Assembly: GCA_002633005.1 (NCBI GenBank)
Contig: NMRA01000148.1
Span: forward strand, 703,244-767,243
From: Phoronis australis
Taxonomy: Eukaryota > Phoronida > Phoronidae
Direction: 5' to 3'
Length of the DNA: 64,000 bases
In this document: one piece after another, positions 60,201 to 64,000 of the stretch
Layout of the letters: the number at the start of each line of letters is the position of its first letter
How positions within the stretch are numbered: the stretch's first letter is position 1
Translations under genes and position numbers: made by a program
The notes under the pieces: model-generated
Seen by the model: the letters and a program-made list of their open reading frames with translations, nothing else
The model's database searches: none
Told to the model about the DNA's origin: nothing

Positions 60201-62731
60201 TAGTGATAGATAATGGTACTACACATCCTCACCACATCACAACGTGTCATCTGTTGAATTTATTTTGATCAAGCTGAATGACATTCGGTGAAACTATCAA
60301 GGTATTTTCACATTTTTGGCCTTGATAGAAAATTATTACTTACATGAACCCTACCAGTCAACAGAACCTATTTAGTGAACTTAATTCTTGCTTTTGTGAA
60401 ACCCAAGCTGGTGTTGCCTCTCGATCGTCAGTGATAATACTCTGCACAATTGTGATCCAATGTGACTGACTGGAGTTGTGAATACAGTAAAATCTCACCA
60501 CTTTAGAACAAAAATAATTTGCAAAAATGTCCTTTCATTTTTTGTGAGCTTGTAACTTTGTTTTGAATGCCCGTCATTTTTCAAAACTTTGTCAGTTGCT
60601 GTTTACAAATTAAACTTAAATGTGGAAAAGCATTCAGTGTGGTGCTGCATATATTTCATGGAAAATGACAAAATGAAATTTCTCTTGTCGATGAGATGTT
60701 ACCCTAATGGAATTAAAATGATGGTTTTTGTATTATTTCCGCGAGACATAGAACTTGATTCTTACGCATTTACTCAATTTAGTTTCTAAAAAATTATTGT
60801 TTCCTCTGTCATCTCTTTTATCAAAAGTTTTCATAAAAATCCTCTTCTAAGTAGTTATTGTCATCATTTCAGGTGACAGTCTGTTGCATCTTGCCACCAG
60901 AGGGAAGATGGAACCAGCTGCGTTGTTTCTTGCTGAACACGGAGCTCAAATCAATCTGGCGAATAAAAAGGTAAGCTTGTCACCATTAACACACAATACT
61001 CATTCACTTCCCTCTGCAGTAGTGCCACCTCTGGAAGAGAGTGACCTTATAATGGATGATGAGCTACACTCGGGAATCTGTGTGTGGGTTTCATTGAATG
61101 CGTCTCGGTTTGAATGCTTGTTCAAATCCTATGATCCAGGAGTAAAATGTTTTGTTGTTTTATCTGACAAAAAAATTGTATGGAACATGTCAATGTAGTC
61201 TATTCCTGTTGCAGCAGTTTGAAGACACAGTGGATTTCTCAGTAGATTTAGCAATTTTCTCATGCATTTGTCAACATCAGCCAATTGAAATGTTCAAAAT
61301 CATGTTATTTTTCAACCAATCGAAATGTCGGAATCTTACTTTTTGAAACAAGAAGCACAGTGAAGTGCTTCTTACTATATTTTAATTTTGTTTTAAACCT
61401 GCAATAAGCATTGAACTTTCCCAGACAGGTTTTTCTTCAAGTTTCAAAAGTTCAAAAATTAGAATGTAAGTTCTTAACCTGCTTCACCTTGCTAATTTCT
61501 GATTTAACATTTAATTTTAATTCATTCTTGTTCAGGGTGAGTCCCCTCTTCACCTGGCTAGTCAAAATGGACTGCCCCGTCTAGTCCAACTGCTTCTGGT
61601 CAACGGCTCCAACCCCAATGCACAGACACTGGCGCCATCTAGTGAAACGCCTAACTTCTCACAAATGAACATTGTTGACTCTGGTGAAGAGAATCGTGCA
61701 GTGTATAAGCAAACACCGTTACATTTAGCCATCGCCAATAATCACGAAGGTGTTGTTAAAGTTTTCCTTCAACATAAAGGTATAGTATTTGTGAATAGAT
61801 AGCCTCGAAAGCACGTAAAAAGCATGACTGTTTGATTTAACAAACATATTTACTGAATTTTGTAAACAGATTTTCAATCAGAAATTTCACATTCATGATA
61901 TTTTTTGAAAATTCCATTTTTATTTGAGTACTCTCCTAACTGTGTCAATTAGAGACTTCACACAAGTACAATCAATATTTTTACATACTCTCGGTTAACT
62001 GTAATTCTCCACTTCTCTTGCACAAAAATAATTGCTAAAATGGCGGTTTTTCAATTTTCAATGGCTGAATACATTTTTGCAAATAAGGGGACCTTTAGCA
62101 AATGTTTTTTCGTGATATCTACAAACTACAAACCTTGCTTATGATAGACTACAATATTCTTAATCTTTACTTTTGTGGAGACATTTTGTCGGCCACATCG
62201 TGTGCTAAATAAGTGAAAATTTACCATAAGTTTTGAAATTTGGTACATTTGCTCCAAAGGCTCTATGTTCTTTCCTTTAAAACACCTTGTTTGCAATTGA
62301 TTGTTAAGTTTGCGAATGGGTGGCTACAAGATGGTCCTGGACATCTGGAGCATTGCAAGTCAGGCCAGCCAACCAGCGAAAAAATCATACCCAGTTGTCT
62401 CCCAACTCATCCTCGATATGTCTGCTTTGTCTATTTGACGACCTGAATTGTACTACTGTGCATTCAACTTCATTTCAGCTGCCACTACAAGTGCCACAGA
62501 CAATTTGAAGATCCTACCCAACTTCAATCTGAAAGACTCTCAGGATCAGACAGCATTGGGAGTTGCACTGTGGACTGGCATGCATGCCATAGCGACATCG
62601 CTTATCACCGGTGGTGCAAACATTAATGACGTCAACGCGGATGGGATGACACTTCTACATCAGGCTATCATCAAGCAAGACGGCAGAAGCGCTCTATTTC
62701 TGCTGGAACACCAGGCTGACATCAATACAAA
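48089..62731 (+). CDS. ANKFY1: ANKFY1 (Rabankyrin-5), N-terminal half, 11 exons
   Basis: ANKFY1 is a Rab5 effector on early endosomes with a role in macropinocytosis and receptor traffic. Eleven exons join in phase to about 634 codons, against 1169 in human. Order: coiled coil (LREEYVKLQNKLATLEKKY, human LRQEYVKLQKKLAETEKR); BTB domain from SDLVVKVPNGEIKAHRFVLA to WVYTDNIDIKSDD; the post-BTB segment VNVRNCIKLYQTAEEIGAE; FPLHTAIRAKREDVVFLYLI; then ankyrin repeats with TPLHRAISAKNEEV, SPLHLASQNGLPRLV, QTPLHLAIANN and TLLHQAI. The start exon is not resolved: exon A needs one upstream base before CG, and ATGG just before a donor would give MAEVVKL, like human MAEEEVAKL. The remaining ankyrin repeats and the FYVE domain lie past 64000. 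Identity is secure; completeness is not. Confidence 0.94.
49260..49790 (+). repeat. copy of the CAAATTTGG dispersed family, with an inserted 15-bp array
   Basis: ATGTTCAAGATGAAATTTAA, AAGTGGAACATTTTAAAAAC and GCCAAATTTGGACATTTTTC occur in family order. In an ANKFY1 intron. Confidence 0.6.
49331..49443. repeat. 15-bp tandem repeat TTAACATTTATTTAT, about 7.5 copies
   Basis: Perfect units. Because 15 is divisible by three it produces a repeated FNIYL frame, but it is intronic simple sequence and not a gene. Confidence 0.95.
49835..49987. repeat. 51-bp tandem repeat, three copies
   Basis: Units start AACACTGTGTTT and contain ATGCCCATGCCAGTATGCAT. The period is a multiple of three, so frames stay open on both strands. 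Intronic. Confidence 0.9.
50128..50170. repeat. CA-rich microsatellite
   Basis: Imperfect (CA)n with interspersed TATA, at the end of a minor open frame. Confidence 0.8.
50445..50563 (+). CDS. ANKFY1: ANKFY1 exon B
   Basis: Start of the BTB domain: SDLVVKVPNGEIKAHRFVLA, then ARSDYWGVDNL (human SDLKIKVGDRHISAHKFVLAARSDSW). Donor GTGTGT. Confidence 0.95.
50880..51170. repeat. G-rich repeat with quadruplex potential
   Basis: GGCGGAGGTGATGGGGGGGG-type units at 51081-51140, preceded by AAATTCCCCTTGAGG repeats related inversely to 13850-14090. In an ANKFY1 intron, G-rich on the transcribed-sense strand. Confidence 0.65.
51733..51868 (+). CDS. ANKFY1: ANKFY1 exon C
   Basis: Second half of the BTB domain: LLKWVYTDNIDIKSDDTFLL, then LLKVAGKFRLTVLKE (human LRWIYTDELEFREDDVFL). 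Donor GTATGT. Confidence 0.95.
52034..52646 (+). mobile_element. Penelope-like element remnant (GIY-YIG part) with inverted terminal repeats
   Basis: The frame from about 52150 reads TYRIHGISCYMKPINNLRSL, then CGVIYQLKCDQDPNHTYTRE and RPFLTRFKEHLKLD, the C-terminal GIY-YIG endonuclease region of Penelope-like elements. It then breaks (TGA at 52356-52358 and frameshifts), later resuming as NPSFIDKDLADQVETSANNQ inside the right arm. Arms 52034-52142 and 52539-52646 are near-perfect inverted repeats of about 108 bp. In an ANKFY1 intron. Non-functional. Confidence 0.85.
52971..53094 (+). CDS. ANKFY1: ANKFY1 exon D
   Basis: Encodes CETALMSSVNVRNCIKLYQT, then AEEIGAEKLKNHC and ISSHW, matching human LVNVRNCIRFYQTAEELNA. 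Donor GTAAGT. Confidence 0.96.
53380..53790. mobile_element. possible decayed element with AATAAGCGC-type motifs
   Basis: Several GATTAAGTGCC, GATAAGCGCAG, AATAAGCACC and TATAAGCGCCAGG words occur in one region. Ends are not clear. Confidence 0.3.
54500..54640. repeat. diverged copy of the 12431-12611 repeat
   Basis: GAGGTGGCTAAGCAATTCTG and AATAAGCTGTCATAGCG match, with changes, GGTGGCTGAGCCATTCTG and AATTAGCCGTCATGGC. Confidence 0.4.
54935..55084 (+). CDS. ANKFY1: ANKFY1 exon E
   Basis: Fifty codons: DDFTGDDFASMPAPLLYSMF, then FPLHTAIRAKREDVVFLYLI (human YPLHKAIKVEREDVVFLYLI). Donor GTAACA, phase 0. Confidence 0.96.
55330..55480. repeat. dispersed intron repeat, copy 3 (weak)
   Basis: AAGAGTTGTATGTTG and the preceding GAAATTGCATTTC words resemble 14440-14830. 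Confidence 0.35.
55576..55853. mobile_element. MITE with GGGCCCGTTTCATGA ends, copy 1
   Basis: CAGGGCCCGTTTCATGAAAA at the left and GTTTCATGGATTAGGCCCC at the right. The inner arms TGAGTCAGAAATTTGGTCTT and AAGACCAAGTTTCTGTCTTA are also inverted. ANKFY1 intron. Confidence 0.65.
55885..56080 (+). mobile_element. tRNA-derived SINE remnant
   Basis: GGTGGCAGTGGGGCTTGCTG resembles an A box, and GTATTCAGATCCCACTG at 55940 a decayed B box. The tail is similar to 30355-30470. Confidence 0.45.
56266..56522. mobile_element. MITE with GGGTCTGTTTCATGA ends, copy 2
   Basis: TGGGGTCTGTTTCATGA and AAAATAGACCCCA ends, with inner AGCAATTTGGTCTTA and TAAGACCAAATTTCTG arms. Same family as 55576-55853. Confidence 0.65.
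56738..56903 (+). CDS. ANKFY1: ANKFY1 exon F
   Basis: LPGKLNEIDNHGDLPLDLAL, then KYLLHKAIKR: an ankyrin repeat matching human LPGKLNEADHNGDLALDLAL. Donor GTGCGT. Confidence 0.95.
57250..57454 (+). CDS. ANKFY1: ANKFY1 exon G
   Basis: FSAKFIIENNANVNAMTHLD, ETALHMVASFNPE and LLLDRSADANAQDSAG, ankyrin repeats in family order. Donor GTTAAT is weak. Confidence 0.94.
57990..59034. mobile_element. internally repetitive element with GTCC array and CTAGTGGC units
   Basis: ATGCGCCCAC at 57990 and GTGGGCGCAT at 59025 are inverted ends. After a (GTCC)n array at 58035-58062 come about four units of 115-140 bp, each with a 'clamped' TATCTCCAAAACC-like word, a CATGAAATTTGGCA-like word and CCTAGTGGCAATTTT. 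No protein is recognised. Confidence 0.6.
59126..59200 (-). pseudogene. tRNA-like sequence (tRNA pseudogene or SINE head)
   Basis: On the minus strand GTCAGTGTGGCCTAGTGGGT has an A-box-like TGGCCTAGTGG, followed about 40 bases later by GGTTAATATCCC in B-box position, with partly pairing ends. The acceptor arm is imperfect, so it is not likely a working tRNA. Confidence 0.5.
59318..59532 (+). CDS. ANKFY1: ANKFY1 exon H
   Basis: TPLHRAISAKNEEVFTKFL, LDLELQNADGEAPLWLAL and AARLITRGSSADA (human LDLELKDHEGSTALWLAV, AARLIQRGSHTDA). Donor GTAATG. Confidence 0.94.
60480..60790 (+). repeat. partial copy of the CAAATTTGG dispersed family
   Basis: GCTTGTAACTTTGTTTTGAA and TTCAAAACTTTGTCAGTTG match 46510-46570 (GCTTGTAACATTGCTGTGAA). 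ANKFY1 intron. Confidence 0.45.
60873..60970 (+). CDS. ANKFY1: ANKFY1 exon I
   Basis: GDSLLHLATRGKMEPAALFL, then AEHGAQINLANKK: one ankyrin repeat. Donor GTAAGC, phase 0. Confidence 0.93.
61536..61779 (+). CDS. ANKFY1: ANKFY1 exon J
   Basis: GESPLHLASQNGLPRLVQLL, NGSNPNAQT, a polar linker, then QTPLHLAIANNHEGVVKVFL (human GETPLHTACRHGL, QTPLHMAIAYNH). Donor GTATAG. Confidence 0.95.
62479..62731 (+). CDS. ANKFY1: ANKFY1 exon K (last in window)
   Basis: FNLKDSQDQTALGVALWTGM, GGANINDVNADGMTLLHQAI and SALFLLEHQADIN, very close to human FSLKDSRDQTVLGLALWTGM and SALFLLEHQADIN. Donor GTAAAA, phase 2. The next exon was not found before 64000. Confidence 0.96.
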
Positions 62732-62989
62732 GTAAAAACCAACTTGCTGTTTTCTAGTCCCTAGGAACTTACTTGTTCTCTATTTTAGTTTAAATGTTGG
62801 TGGGAGTAAATGGATTCAATTATTTGCACAAATTTGTCTATAAAATGGACAGATAGGTGAAATGAATCATCAGTTTTCTTTTCATCATCATTTTATGAAG
62901 TGGGTAACCCTGTTTTGACAGCATTTTGAGTTATGTGATGCTGAGAAATTGTTGAGCTTTTGAAATCAGTATTTGAAATGGTTATGACA

Positions 62990-63480
62990 AGTTTCTGTGT
63001 TCAGCCAGATTTCTACTCTGTAAAAGTGCAATATTTTCTGAAAGTAGAAAGTTTTTAGAATTTCACTTTTATCTTTTATCAATCTGCCGTTAATTGGGTG
63101 ACTGTTTTTTAACAAAATATATGAAAAAGATACATTTGTAGCAAACCAATGGCATGAATAACATTAACAAATTTTGTTTGATATAAATATTCAAGATGAA
63201 ATCTCAAAAAGCTGTTGCAGTTTTGTAAGTTGTCATTTCATTTTCATTTCATGTAACTTTTAATTTTTTCATAAAAATCATAACATAAAAGTCTTATTTT
63301 TGATATCCTCTCTTGCAAAGATGGATTATTTTAAAAACAATTATTAACAACATTTTGGAGAACCAGTGCATAAAATATAGTATTTGAAAGTTTCATTTTA
63401 TTATGAACAATCATTTTTGAATTTTGATGTTCTGAAGTTAACCAAATTTGGAATTTTTTGGGGTCTTGCATAAACTTGAT
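62990..63480 (+). repeat. copy of the CAAATTTGG dispersed family
   Basis: TTTTCTGAAAGTAGAAAG, ATTCAAGATGAAATCTCAAA and AACCAAATTTGGAATTTTTT follow the order of 45900-46330. Last intron in the window. Confidence 0.6.
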
Positions 63481-63820
63481 GCTGTTTTAACCTGCTACTA
63501 GGTCACTTAAAACTCACAGATCTCTCTAAAGTTTGGAGCTAGTGTGGAAATTTGTTACAAAGCAATTCTAAATTCTGGATCATTTCTAATTAAGTTTAAG
63601 TGGTTACATCCTCCTCAAACCAGATGTTCTGAAGTTAACCAAATTTGGAATTTTTTGGGGTCTTGCATAAACTTGACGCTGTTTTAACCTGCTACTAGGT
63701 CACTTAAAACTCACAGATCTCTCTAAAGTTTGGAGCTAGTGTGGAAATTTGTTACAAAGCAATTCTAAATTCTGGATCATTTCTAATTAAGTTTAAGTGG
63801 TTACATCCTCCTCAAACCAG
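63426..63820. repeat. 197-bp tandem duplication
   Basis: 63426-63622 and 63623-63820 are nearly identical. I noticed only T/C at GATGCTG versus GACGCTG. The unit begins GATGTTCTGAAGTTAACC inside the end of the dispersed repeat. Confidence 0.9.
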
Positions 63821-64000
63821 CTGCAGAACCCACTTTGTGATGTAATGGTCATGTTGAACAATGTTTTCAGCTCTCATGAGAAAAACCACAAAGGCAATTG
63901 CTATTGCCATAGGCAGAGGTGAATTCTGTAAAAGCGCAAAGTATGTCATGAGAAATCTTTGCTTGTGGAACGTAAACGGTGAATTTTTACGTGTAATGCA
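63821..64000. other. ANKFY1 intron, nothing recognised
   Basis: A stretch after ttttcag at 63870 stays open in one frame, but in the wrong phase for exon K. In the right phase it stops within 18 codons, so I do not call an exon. Confidence 0.4.

Noticed and set aside
63870-63999. Possible next ANKFY1 exon after ttttcag
   Set aside because: The phase from exon K gives a stop within 18 codons, and the open frame lacks the ankyrin residues expected there.
1-64000. CRISPR arrays, operons, Shine-Dalgarno sites or prophage
   Set aside because: All genes are intron-split and animal-like. The tandem arrays have no spacer-like variable segments.

Overview
The window is animal nuclear DNA. It holds four protein genes split by many GT-AG introns, in AT-rich sequence with a dense load of transposon remnants and one assembly gap (2400-2860). 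The genes match animal POP5, THOC5, NFATC2IP (NIP45) and ANKFY1 (Rabankyrin-5). The mix of Penelope-like elements, LINEs, hAT and Harbinger remnants and GTCC-rich repeats suggests an invertebrate, plausibly marine. I cannot name the species. Exons were placed by reading the sequence for recognised family residues, GT/AG borders and reading phase. No database was searched.

Layout. (1) 941-3216, minus: the 5' part of POP5, a protein subunit of RNase P and RNase MRP. It has a 20-nt first coding exon and a second exon 2.1 kb away; the rest lies outside or is unresolved. Its first intron holds a long inverted repeat around the gap. (2) 3217-11324: intergenic, almost all repeats (a palindrome-rich TCCTATAGGA tract, hAT-type elements, a dead LINE, a 0.6-kb tandem duplication, a Harbinger remnant). 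(3) 11325-24318, plus: complete THOC5, 18 coding exons, 696 aa. (4) 25732-38708, minus: complete NFATC2IP-like gene, 8 coding exons, 385 aa, with two C-terminal SUMO-like domains. It is tail-to-tail with THOC5. (5) 38709-48088: intergenic, with a dead LINE and a 1.36-kb inverted-repeat element rich in CGAGTA motifs. (6) 48089-62731, plus: the N-terminal half of ANKFY1 (coiled coil, BTB domain, first ankyrin repeats) in 11 exons. The start exon is unresolved and the 3' half with the FYVE domain lies beyond the window.

The genes do not form a pathway: tRNA/rRNA processing (POP5), mRNA export (THOC5), SUMO-linked nuclear regulation (NFATC2IP) and endosome traffic (ANKFY1). In all four the exon phases agree at every junction I could check. 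I found no undescribed gene system. The most unusual features are structural: two Penelope-like elements each bounded by inverted terminal repeats, a repeat family in both orientations across the introns, and several hairpin or palindromic tracts.
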